64,000 bases of DNA from Gnetum montanum (lineage: Eukaryota; Streptophyta; Gnetopsida; Gnetales; Gnetaceae), in the NCBI GenBank assembly GCA_015680685.1, contig MNCI01005812.1, forward strand, positions 551 through 64,550, given 5' to 3'. The position numbers and the translations under genes are program-made. Under the pieces are notes generated by a model that was not told where the DNA came from, did no database searches, and was given only the letters and a program-made list of their open reading frames with translations. Positions 10,753-22,000 of this stretch are shown here, one piece after another; position 1 is the first letter of the stretch; each line of letters begins with the position of its first letter.

Positions 10753-11166
10753 GGTGACGCTGAGCCTTACGTTGAGCAGCATCTGAAAAATAACCCCAGC
10801 GTCACTAAGTCAAAGTGGCATATTTGAGGCCCAAATCTTGATTTTCTGGAGCCTGGGACTTGCTGGGGACCTTGGTGAAGGTCATGGGGGGTCCTTGTGC
10901 CTGATTTCAGCCTATTTTGGCTCAATTTCGGGGCTCCAAAAGTTGGTGACGCTGAGCCTTACGCTGAGTAGCATCTAAAAAATAACCCCAGCATCATCAA
11001 ATCAAAATGGCATATTTGAGGCCCGAATCTTGATTTTTTGGAGGCTGGAAGCTATTGGGGACCTTAGCGAAGGTCATGGGGGGTCCTTGTGCTCGATTTC
11101 GGCCTATTTTGACTCAGTTTTGGGGCTCCAAAAGTAGGTGACGCTGAGCAGCGTCTAAAAATGTAG
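10753..11166. repeat. 192-bp tandem repeat, 2.2 copies
   Basis: The unit start GGTGACGCTGAG occurs at 10753, 10945 and 11137, exactly 192 bases apart. Copies 1 and 2 align along their whole length ('ataaccccagc', 'gcatatttgaggccc', 'ggtcatggggggtccttgtg'). The third is cut after about 30 bases. It lies just upstream of a coiled-coil ORF fragment. Confidence 0.85.
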
Positions 11167-11401
11167 CCAAATTATACTTAGCCAAAACCAAGCATTTTGA
11201 GCCCAAAACTTTTGATTATGGATGCCAGAAAGTTGATGCAGCTGCCCATGGGCCACAGGGGGATCCTGCCTATTGAATCGTGGACCATCGGGGGCTGTTT
11301 CAGAGACCTCCAAGTTTGGTGATACTGTATTCATGCTTGGGTGGCTGCATGACTCAGCTTGAATCTTCTTTGAAAGTGCTAGGCCAAAATTTTGTGGTGT
11401 T

Positions 11402-12604
11402 TTAGTAGAGATCAATGCTGAGCATGCAGAGGTGGAGTTGGAAAGACTCCAAGAAAGGCTCTTCACCCTGCAAGCTGCATAGCAGGATCCATCTCAATTC
11501 ATCTCCACAGACTCGCTAGAATCTTTCAAGATAGAGAAACTCACTAAATTATTGGCAGATAATAAAAGAGTGGTGGAGAAGAAAGAGAAGGCCAATTAGG
11601 ATGCTTCCAAGAAACAAGCGCAGACATATGCACATGCCAAAGCACTCAAGGCCTTACAAGAAGAGAATAAAAAACTTGCCATAGACAATATTAGGTTGAC
11701 CACTGTGGAGAAACAAAAGAATGTTCTCAAAGAGAATTTTTAGGAGTTACAAGAATATTTAGTCAAGGTCAACTAGGACATGAATTTCTTAGCCAAAGAG
11801 AATCGAACCCTCTCAATGGAGGAGGTATGCGCAATTCGTCAAAAGATGGAAATTGAAATAAGGACATGGCAAAATGAGGCCAAGTGACATGAGAAACTAA
11901 AGGAGCACTTTAGAGATCAGGTGGGGATGTATAAGTAAGTCATTGAAAAAGAGATCCATATGGCCAAATCCCACATTAATACCTTTAGTGCTCAACACGC
12001 TAATCGGTGGGTCATACTGGATGTCTATGCATTCGTCCACCAAGCAGAGCTCAAAAGTCAAGACCTATAGATACAAGATCTTACGAAATGCATGGAATTG
12101 GCAATCCTACGGTATGCCAATTTAGCCATGTTAACAACAAGATGTTCAAGAATAGAGTTGGAGAAGCAGGTAGCTAGCACCTATGTAAAATATGAAACAA
12201 AATTTATGGGGCACAAGAAGATGTTGCAGAAGTTAGAAGTGGAAAATTCTAAGTTAGAGGTGGTCAAAACCAACTACGAGGAATAAAAGGATGTCATGGT
12301 AGACTTGGCTCGACAACTTATAGATTACTAGGAGTACAAGAATAAAGTCAAAGCCTACAAGGATGAATGACGACTATTTGTGGCCTGGTATGTCAAAGCA
12401 AATCAAATTTTCCTACAACTACCATGTCCATGGGAGGTGCTAACTCCATCAAACATTGGAGCATCAGCATGGATGGCATAGGATCCCCAAACTAAAGAGG
12501 AAAATATCCAGGCACTCCTTCAAAGCCATCAAATTCCAAAAAATGGAGCACAAGATAAGGGAAAGTGACCCATGGAGGAACCATCGCCACTTGGAACCAC
12601 ATGA
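11402..12604 (+). pseudogene. Downstream coiled-coil ORF, 3' two-thirds (Athila-family fragment)
   Basis: The translation with about ten stops closely follows element C's ORF: EKLTKLLADNKRVVEKKEKAN, QTYAHAKALKALQEENKKLA, VEKQKNVLKENF, FLAKENRTLSMEEV, HFRDQVGMYK, YANLAMLTTRC, YVKANQIFLQLPCPWEVLT, SNIGASAWMA, ending PMEEPSPLGTT and TGA at 12602-12604. Heptad-like Leu spacing and many E/K/Q residues suggest a long coiled coil. The N-terminal globular part seen at 48890-49800 is absent. A family purine tract and 3' LTR follow directly. Function unknown. Confidence 0.75.
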
Positions 12605-12794
12605 GTTCCAACAAAGTTTTGTACTATTGTAATTTTATGTTCATGTCCCAATTTTGTTGTATGAAATCCTCCATTGCAACATGAATAAATTTTTTAGTCA
12701 ATCAATAATCCCATACCTATCCACTGTGTAATCAATGGGAATTATTCTCATTTTTTTCGACTTGAGGATGAGTTTGCATTCAGTCGTGGGGTTA

Positions 12795-13636
12795 TGATGA
12801 ACAATGATTTATCAGGCTCCAATATTGGACCCTTGATATTGGATCCTTAATATCAGGTATGTAATATCATGGCCTCACTAGTGATATCGGATATGCGATA
12901 TCATGGTTCCCATGTGGGCCTATAAATACACAATGGGATGCATGAGAAAGAGATAGGAAAAGTTAGTGTTAGAGTAGAGTCGTTTTGTCATTTTTCCTCT
13001 CAACTCCTTCCCCCAGTGCATGCTCGTAGTGTGATAATTATAATTTTACAACACCTTTATTCAAGTGTGACATACTTGGACGTGCACATGATCAACAATA
13101 AAGATTGAGATTACTTCATCATTGCATCATTCACTTAGTTTTAACTATTATTTATTGCTTTTTTACTTAATATCTCTATACCTTCCTCTCCTATCCCTAT
13201 TATTAACACAGAATGAGTATGACTTAAGCATGAGCATTTAAGTGTGACTACTTGGTATCCTAGTAGCGTACCTAGGACATGCACTTGGTAATCCCAGTAG
13301 TAGTACATGAAGTCCAAGATATGTATGGATGATTAATGGATAGATGCTCATCGCACTTAGGCTAACTTAGACTCTCTTCACCCTTTCCCTATTAGCTTAA
13401 CAAAGTTATTTCCATTGTCCCTAGGAGTAGCACTAGCTAGGACCACATCATACACCTCACTCTGGACTAAACTATACATGACAAAGCAAATACTAGTCCA
13501 AGTGGGAAGACAATGAACTTTGATCAACAAGTAACTCGGTATATATCATAACTAGTCCATCTACAGAGTTTGACTAGATCGTGCATGAACACTCGTATTC
13601 GTATGGTTGAGTGTAGGGGTACCTTGCCACTCATCA
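12795..13636 (+). mobile_element. 3' LTR of an Athila-family element
   Basis: 842 bases, TGATGA...TCATCA, preceded by the tract 'gtcgtggggtta'. It holds a decayed GATATC array (12825-12908), TATAAATA at 12921-12928, the R phrase 'aataaagattgagattac' and the same closing 200 bases as 1-234. Its internal part is the ORF fragment at 11402-12604. No matching 5' LTR in the same orientation is present nearby. Confidence 0.8.
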
Positions 13637-14329
13637 GTAATGATGAGCATCATGATCATTGTGGTGATTATGATGGGATTGAGAGTCATGTTGTGACTTT
13701 TGATGCCATTGTTAGTGAGAGGAAGACTAATAATGATAATTTTTTGATGATGATGATAATTTGAATAATCATTATGAGAAGGTCATTATTAATGTAAGTG
13801 AAGAAATTAGTAATGATATGATTTTTCAAAATTTGGAGATGCTTTCTATTGATTATAGTAATGATAAATTTATGAAGTGTGTTGATTGATTTTGTTATCT
13901 TGGCTATAAAATGGAAATGTAGCATGAAGGAAATCTACATGGTGATGATGAAAGGAAGCTAAGTGGTATTTTTCCAAACACCAAGAAGAAGAAGGTGAAG
14001 AAGAGGAAAATAAAGCAAAGAAAGGATGTTGGATTAAGAAAGCTTAATCCTTTTTCTATTTCTTATTCTTCATTTGTTTCAGGTTTGAGTCATCATGGGG
14101 ATGCAAGGGAAGCATTCCAAGGAGATGATCAAATGAAGGAAGCATGGTGGGGCATGAGGACAAGCCCCATGAGTAAGTGAAGCTTAAAATCAAAACCTCC
14201 AATGATATTTATTCTCATGTTTTTAATTCATTAAGTCATGATTATTGTGATGGCCTTGAGTCATGGTGGCATGGTGCCTTCCAACTTGTAAGACGTCATG
14301 AAGCATGACATTTTTAAGGGTGGGAGAGC
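13637..14329 (+). other. 3' internal sequence of E1 with purine tract
   Basis: Contains a plus-strand frame (13995-14180) starting with a basic run (KKRKIKQRKD) in a longer broken frame from about 13760. I do not recognise the protein. The end, 'aagggtgggagagc' (about 14316-14329), is a purine tract immediately before the LTR, as expected for plus-strand priming. Confidence 0.45.
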
Positions 14330-15300
14330 TGGTGTAGGGATACCTCTTCTGATTCCCTTGCTCTACCCTGCATACTATGTGTCTTTCTTGGATGATTTTT
14401 TTGAGGATGATTCTAGGATTTTTTGGAATGTTTCATGGTGTTTTGGACTCATTTTGATGAGTTTATGGGGTTTCAAGATCTATGGAAACTTGTTGGAAGG
14501 CATCTAGAAGCTTTTGATGTTAAAAGAAGCATTTTTATCTTTGGCACCTTTAGAAGAGATGTCTCCCTAAAAGGATAGATGTCTTCCCAAAGACATTTTT
14601 CCTAAAGTGTACACATCTCAAATCCAAAGGAGACATCTACCAAAAATAATAGACGTCTCTCCCATGAGGAAGGCTTTCATAGGAGACATCTACATGAAGC
14701 CAAAGATAACCCAAACACATGGGTAAGCTTCCAAAAACACCATTCCAATTTGGGAAATAGCCAAAGAAAAATGGAAATAAAAGGGGAGAAGGTAAGAAGA
14801 CTTGGGAAATATCTAGGGAACCTCAAGTTGAGTTGAGAAAAGGTTTCTAGGAATTTTACCTTCTAATTACTTATAAATATTGATGTAATTCATCATTGTT
14901 AGTGTTGCAGTGCCAAATGGCCAAGGCCAAACATCCCAACAAAGGGCAAGAGAGAGAGCCCTTGAAGGAAGAGTGCTTGTGTAAGGAAGTTAAGTGAGAG
15001 GCAAGGAAGAGCACTTGAGAAAGATTAGGAAAATATCTTATAAGTGTCTTGTCTTGAGATTGGGATCCATTTTGAGCAATTGAGAATTAGGAGGGGACAA
15101 GTGTGGCCTCTAAGATCCTTGGGAGAGTTGTGAGCTGAGTTTGGCTCCTTCTCTTTGATGTATTTTCTATGTATTTTGAGAATTATCTTAATATAAAGAA
15201 GATTTTCTCTATTATATGGTACTTATTTTCTAAGCTAGATCTTCTTTGAAGTTATGGATTTGATCCTATTGGGGTCTATTAAGGTGCAATCCTTACACCA
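14330..15300 (+). mobile_element. 3' LTR of element E1
   Basis: TGGTGTAGGG at the start and CCTTACACCA at the end form imperfect inverted termini. Colinear with 7295-8271 throughout, including the recurring 'gacatct(a/c)c' words in the middle. Flanking sequence beyond 15300 returns to the coiled-coil ORF of element A. Confidence 0.75.
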
Positions 15301-17300
15301 TGGTCTCATTCTTACATGTTGCAATCTTGATGGTTGTCTTTTGCTTGATTGTCCTAACTTATTTGATGAATAGGTTTCTATTCTTTACTACTAATCTCCA
15401 TACATCTATGCTTGCCTTAGCTAATTGTTCCTAGAGGTGCTTGAGGTAAATTTCCATTTGACCCTTCTTCTCAATCTTTAACAACCTTTAGTTTTTCTTC
15501 GATTAGTTCTCTATTCTCCTTGCATACTGTGGTGATGTTCTTATTTAATTCATTGACCATTACTATAAAAATTAATGCATTATATTTAGCCCTTTATTTT
15601 TCCATCTCCACCTCCTACTACTTGGCCTTTAGTTGATTAAGTACCTTATCTCTTGTGAGGCTAAACTTGTAGATGATTGGATCAAATAGCAAGGCATTAA
15701 TTTGCACTATTTTATCTTTCAATTGCTAGTTTAGTAACTTTATTTATTACAATTAAGCCTTACTAATGACTAACGTTTCCTTTAATTCGATAAGATTACG
15801 CTAGGTTATGGTAATATCTTTGAAGATATTGAAGATATTTGGGATTATTATCTTGTTTTCAATAGTTTGTCCAACATTCCCTTGTGTTGGGATGTGCTCA
15901 TCCTTCCTTGTGTACTTTTAGAACTAATCCCTATAAACATTTGAATATCTAACATCATAGCAAAGTTTACCATAAGTGCTATAAGGACCTTAAATGCATT
16001 TTCTATCCAATTTTTCATCATGTCTATAGTCATCTCCTATCCCTTATGTGACATCACCACCACCTTAGTTCCATTTCTCTTTTCTAGTATGATTCAAAAA
16101 ATTGTAACATTGTTATATATTTTAGGATATTATTCAATGGGCATCATAGTTGCAACTCCTCTTGTGATAGGGTTCATCAACCAATGGCTTGACTTCTTTA
16201 GGACGTAAATAGGTTGGAAAAATCATTATGCTACCAAGTTATAATTTGAGAGATTTTATGCAAGTGGATCATGATAGGTCAATAATTTTCATTACCTTTT
16301 TCAAGTGCATGATGTGATGTTTCTAGTGCACCTACTCATTCTCTAGCATTGGCTATTTTAACTTCTTCTACTTCAATATTTATTGGAAAAAAATTTTCTT
16401 GAAACCTAAGTGAAGGATTTTGGATGCTCTTTGCATGATATCATTAGCATAACCAATACTCCTCCTATTTTTTAAATTTTTCTAATTAAGCATGGAAAGG
16501 GAAGTGTCTTCGTATCATTCTTATTCTCTTTGAGTCTCTTCTCTATTTCTAGAAAGAAACGTTTGGTAGGTTGACTAAGAAATTTTTATTAAGTGTTGCA
16601 CATGCCCTTATAGAAAAGGATGTTATCTTATTGGATCATATCATTAAATACTTTATAGGGAATGAAGCTATCTTAAAGTACATTCTTTATACTTATTTAA
16701 GTGTATTGTATTCTTTCTTGTTCATACTATATGCACCTTGCATCCAGTTCTTTCTTTTAGCATCAAATTTTAAGAATATTATTGCTACTTTTGTTCTTGA
16801 CATTAGAAATTCCATAAGATTTAATAATTTTCTTGATCAAATAAGAGATCATACTATCTTTTATTTTGATAGTGACATAATTTTAACAATTTTTCTAGAA
16901 GAGATATGTTTCACTCATGTATCACTTACCATTAGTTAAGATCATGGATCATAGGATGGATGCTTGAAGTTTCTCATGAATATATTAGATTGAAAACTCC
17001 AAGAATGATCCAAAGCTAGATTCCTAAAGAATTGAACTTTGAATCTTCTTCATTTGGATAATTTCTAGAAAGCCTTTCATAAGGGTCATCTCTAGGTTTG
17101 AACTTAGTTGAGATGCTTCATCTTGCATGAATTACCTATGTAAGCTATGGAAATCTATCAAATGGATTCTACCTTCTATTCTTTTCCTATGGGCCCTATC
17201 ACATGTATGGCTTCTTATATTTCTTCTATCCATCCATGTTCACATCCTCATAAGTCCCTTCTTCTCCCTTAGTTGGAATGGACCTATTGCCTCATGAAAC
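15301..17300 (-). pseudogene. N-terminal part of the downstream coiled-coil ORF, element A
   Basis: Heavily decayed. On the minus strand the first part gives charged, Glu/Lys/Leu-rich translation (ENRELIEEKLKVVKD). Around 17160-17300, phrases such as 'ccctatcacatg' and 'cccttagttggaatggacc' match element B at about 40390-40480 in the same order. The plus-strand frame 16571-16939 falls inside this stretch and is probably a chance opening. Confidence 0.5.
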
Positions 17301-17752
17301 ACATTTAGGTACCATATGTAATTACATAAATGATCAATTAATAGATTTTGTAATGGTTTATAACCATTTTATCCTAGACATAATAAACTTTTCCAATTTC
17401 AAGTTTCTAATAAGCCTTTATGCTTTCCTAATTTTAGAAAATTTTATCATTTAAACTATTAGGTAATCATGTTATGAGGTTTTGGACATCCTAGATAGTT
17501 AAATTTTCTAAACTTTTTTAATTAATTTTATCCTTTTTAGTGTAAGTTACCTTAATTATTCAAAAATAGACATTTCTAAAAGATTTTAAATCACTTTATA
17601 AGAATCCCTAGAATGTAGAGCCTGACTCCATGGGCTCATAGGTTTTTGAATGGGTTCAATAATGTTCAAGCTTTGAAAAATTAGAAAAACTCCTCTTGTG
17701 TGATTAAAAATAAATGAAAACTTTCTAAATGGTTAGCACCTATATATGTGAA

Positions 17753-17784
17753 TTTTATAGCACATCAACATTAAAATGTTGATG
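17753..17784 (-). promoter_or_regulatory. Palindrome plus TATA block upstream of the element A downstream ORF
   Basis: TATAAAA on the minus strand (17759-17753) lies three bases from a 22-base palindrome (17763-17784) with perfect 10-base arms CATCAACATT / AATGTTGATG. The position matches the promoter-like blocks of B (40934-41040) and C (48297-48373), upstream of the same ORF. Confidence 0.45.
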
Positions 17785-20700
17785 AGGATGCATCAATAAA
17801 GCCAAAAGCATCCATGTTGCAATGTCAATAGGGTTGTAGTAAAAAATCTTCCTTTGATTTGAGTGACTTTCTTGGAATTTATGAGTCAATTTAGAGATAT
17901 CAAAATGTGATGAAGTATCTAGTGGTAATTTGGTGTCTCTATGCAAGCCCATATGCACAAAATTTCTTTTGTATACTTAAACCTATGGTTTCAACTTATT
18001 TTGATGAATGATGATATATCTTTGGTGCTATCTCACATGGTATGTTACCTCATTATTTCTGTTACAGACCCAAAAACTATAAATACCCAAAGGAGATAAC
18101 TCAAATGGAACATTTATTTAATCATTTTTTCTTTGTATTATTTTTTAAAAAATATTCTCATCCACCTTTGCATAAAGTCATTGCTTCATTGTGCAATGAG
18201 CCTTTATTAGAGTACTACCATGCTTTTATAGTCTAAAACCATTTAGTTTATGTGTAACTAAGTTTTTAAGTAATGAATAAAGCTCACTTTGATTTATAAA
18301 GTTTATTTTACTAAACCTTGCTAATACTATCTTATTAATAAATTTATTTATTAGATTTATGAATTATAATTTTATTAATTCCTTTAGATAGATTAGCATA
18401 GTTGTGTAAAATATACAATGATTTTTCCTTGTCTAATGATGTCATACTTGTATGAAATAGTGTTGGGCTATCAAGGGTATAACTAAGGAAATTTTATCAC
18501 TTTCATGTATTAGTGTTGCACCTATCCCATAAGGGATTATATCATGATTTGCATGTGTGTTAAATTTCCATGTTACACTTGTCCTATAAGGGATTATGAT
18601 TCAAAGGTGTATTCTAGTTTTTTCTATATACAAATGTTGCACCTATTCCACAAGGGATTACAACAATTTTTACTTATTTTTTATTTTTTACATATATAAA
18701 ATACATAAACATAACAAAATTTATAAAAAATATCAATTTTCTATTGGTGCAATATAGGTTTCTTCACTTGTATTCATCATCATCCTAGCCTTGTTCTAAT
18801 AAAATGGAATTGACTACATAAATTATTTTTCACCATTCACCTCTATGAAGAGTTAGATATTTATTTATTTATAGATTTTTCAAATCATCTTAGATCATTT
18901 CTTTTCCATGTCTTCTTTCATCTTGCTTTTGGTGGCTTTTTTAGAACAATGATGTAGCAACCTTTGTTTAGGATAATTGTCTAATATTCTTTGCATATGT
19001 ACAAACTATCTAAGTTATTATTGTTATCAATGTTCTAGGTTTTCATCCAAAGTTTTGTTACTAGAATTACTTCTTTATCCACACCCATCCTTGATATGAC
19101 AATTCTTCCCGATTTTTTACATGTAGGCAATAATGTTGTTTGTAGTTTTTCATTGATTTCCTAGCAAGCCCTTGCCCATTTTCCACAATAACGAGACCAT
19201 GTGACTATTACACATTGCATCTAGGAAATGCTTAAGCATATACAAAATTTGAGAAAAAATTCCATCCATGAGATTTGACAAGGCTTTACACCCAACTGCA
19301 AACCCAATGCTAACTCTCCTCCTTTTATATCTAAGATTGGGATCAATATTTTTGAAGTTGTTTTTTCATTTGTATTATATGTACCATAATAATTTTATTT
19401 GTTAAACATAATATTATACACATATAAACTTTATAATTTATGTTACTGTCATCTCTGATGTTTATGAATAGTTCTCTATGCATATATTGATAGACCTCTT
19501 ATGGTTTAAGGTTCCCATATTAAAAAGTTCATAAGTCATGAGAGATGTTTAGAATTCTCTTGGATTGATTGAATTGATGAATTGAATAAAATTTAAAGTC
19601 TTAGAATCAATTGTAATCTGGTATTTTTGAACAAAAAATACAATAAATGTAAGAAGAAATGATGAAATAATTATACCTAATGTTAAAGATTATAGCACTT
19701 AAATCTTTAGGAAAGTGTGGAATTAGCCCATGGACTATATCGACAAGAGTTATATAAGTGGGTCCTTCTCATAGTAGGCTCTTATCATAATGCCTTTGTA
19801 GAATCATTTAATAAGATATTCATGGGCATCTAGGAAATTGAATATTGGTCCAACCAATGTTCTAAAACACATGCAACTAATGTTATTGGAACCTTTCATT
19901 ATACTAAATCAAATCATTAAATTCATAATTATGCATAGCAATGAGATTTAGTAAAGTTGGAGAAGCCTGCAAAACTAAGAATATGAGGTTCCTTACCATG
20001 TTTGTAATGCATCCTTTGTGTAAAGAAAGGTTAAGGTGAGCAACATACCTATCCATCAAGACTCTAAAACAAGTCCATATTACTTCTAATGACATTTCAT
20101 TGTGTCATCCAAATCCCACCACTATGATTAATTACAATTACATGAAACCACCATCACTTAAGAAGGAAACTTAGGAAATATACATATACATTAAGTTTGT
20201 AGAATAATTAATTAATCATTAGCATGTGATGTATAGACCTTGGCCATTGGTTAGAGAAGTTACTTTAGGCAGGGGTCACATTTCTTTCAAGCAGTACTCA
20301 AAGAATTATTTTAACATATCTTAATTATTTAACTATTATCTTATTGCCTTTACTAGAGGACTACCTTCAAGCATGAGTAGCATGTCTTTCTAGTATCATA
20401 GTAAGATAAAAAATTGTTATAAAAATATATTTCCTAAAAAATAAAAATAGAAGGGATAATATCTAACAGGAGTAACAAAACCCATAGAGGAAATCCAAAG
20501 AATCAACAAATTCCCTTGATGTTACATCATTTTCCAATGCTCTTGGTCCTTACTATTTTCTATAAGGCATGATACTCATGGGTTATTTTTAGTTTTCACA
20601 TATGTTAAAATCACATTACCCCCATGATAATAACTCCTTATTTATGAAAATAAATATGTGATTAATGTGATCTCACTACTTTTGCATCATTACTCATTCA

Positions 20701-21539
20701 ACAATTTTCTAGTATAGAACACAATTCTAACAACAAGGTTGGTTCCTGCACAGAAGTGATATTTTTATCAATATAAATGAAAATATACTTAAAAAGACTT
20801 AAAGAAATTGAAAAATTATAAAAGAATTATAAATTATGAAGGAAAGAAAAACATACAAAAAAACTAACAAAAATAAAGGTAAGTGACAAATATTCAAGAA
20901 ATTAGAAAATTATAGAAAATTGTAAAACAAAAACATGCAAAACAAACAAGGTTAAAAAGCATGTACTCATCTCAATTCAAATGATCTCCCATATAAATTA
21001 ATTTTGAGAAGGAAGTTGAATATAGGTTTTGCTATAATGATTACTAAAGTATTTGAGGCATTGATTTAACAGGGTTTCCAAGATGGCTTGATTTGGTATA
21101 TGTTTACCAAGATAAGCTTATCTAGGTTATATGAATGGTAAATATATAGATCTTTAAACCTCTAAACCAAGTGAACTACATAGGGTTCCTCCCAAATCAT
21201 TTAAGACTTAGTGCATTAAGGTACATGATATATATTATAATAGAGGGCCTTATTACCAAGTCAAAGGTCTACGCATCGAATCTTATAGACTTTATGGACT
21301 TCATTATACATAAGGGATACTAAACTATCCTCACTTAGCACATTTAGTTTCATTAATATCTCATGTTTTGCTAAGGTAAGATCCAACTTTAAGTCATAGA
21401 TAGTGTTGAATATTGAAGTTTCACTTATTTACGTAGTTTAAGTAATTTTTCATACACCATATCATAGGAAAAATAACTAGTGATAAGTTTTTAATTTAAC
21501 CTATATGGCCAAATAGAATCATTAAGTTTGGTGCTTCAA
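17785..21539. other. Non-coding stretch of element A
   Basis: No gene. Colinear by phrase with B's 41050-42600 (for example 'gtgggtccttctcata' at about 19760 against 'ttgggtccttctcataac' at about 41294). A weak three-copy repeat lies at 18515-18661. Stop-dense on both strands. Confidence 0.45.
18515..18661. repeat. Three spaced 26-bp repeats
   Basis: Units of the form GTTGCACCTATCCCATAAGG followed by GATTA occur at 18515-18540, 18572-18597 and 18636-18661, spaced 57 and 64 bases, with 2-5 differences between copies. Function unknown. Confidence 0.7.
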
Positions 21540-22000
21540 TTATTTCTATCTTTACTAACGATGTATTTTAGTATACATGTTATCTTATGATTTGTGACTT
21601 TGACCTATCCATTAACTTGGGGATGATGTTGTGTAGTTAGCTCATGTTTCACACCTAAGCATTACATTAATTTCTTGAAAGTTAGTCTTGCAAAATATGT
21701 ATCATTATCTAATATTAATGCTCGTGGCATGTTAAACCTATTTACTTCTCAGTACTTAAAGAGTTTAGTAATAGATAATCAATAATTGTAGATACTCTAG
21801 CCTACTTTGTGTAATAGTTTATAGCAACCATTACATAGAATTTATCATTTAAAAATGGGATGATATATCCTATAAAATTAATTACTCATAGGTCAAAGGA
21901 CACCAATGGTTGTAACAACTATTGTAGTCCTTCAAAACTTGTTCATGTCCTATAATCACATTAGAAGTGCTTATAGGACTTTGCAAAATGATGTATGTTA
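21540..22000 (-). pseudogene. Integrase remnant, element A
   Basis: The minus-strand sequence parallels the integrase of B (43121-43471): 'ccattaacttggggatgatg' against 'ggtcattggcttggggatgg', 'cacctaagcatta' against 'cccctaagcgttt', then the target-D region and the 'attgtagatactctagcc' stretch. Too many stops for any product. Confidence 0.55.

Larger units (their letters stand above)
7295..15300 (+). mobile_element. Element E1: Ty3/gypsy-type element, mostly deleted, with nested debris
   Basis: Two direct LTRs (7295-8271 and 14330-15300, 977 and 971 bases) with termini resembling TGGTGTAGGG...CCCTACACCA. A primer site follows the left LTR and a purine tract precedes the right one. Between them, only about 240 bases of 5' internal sequence and about 690 bases of 3' internal sequence belong to E1; 8511-13636 is Athila-family LTR/ORF debris and tandem repeats. 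The 8-bp word CATGGTCT occurs at both outer junctions (7293-7300 and 15299-15306), consistent with a target duplication though longer than the usual 5 bp, and the host ORF of element A resumes on the far side. Confidence 0.6.

Noticed and set aside
12795-13636. DNA transposon with TGATGA/TCATCA inverted termini
   Set aside because: The short inverted ends are normal for LTRs; TATA, poly(A) signal phrase, preceding purine tract and paired copies show that it is an LTR.
16571-16939. Plus-strand frame of 122 codons with hydrophobic runs
   Set aside because: Lies antisense to the decayed coiled-coil ORF of element A; hydrophobicity comes from T-rich sequence.
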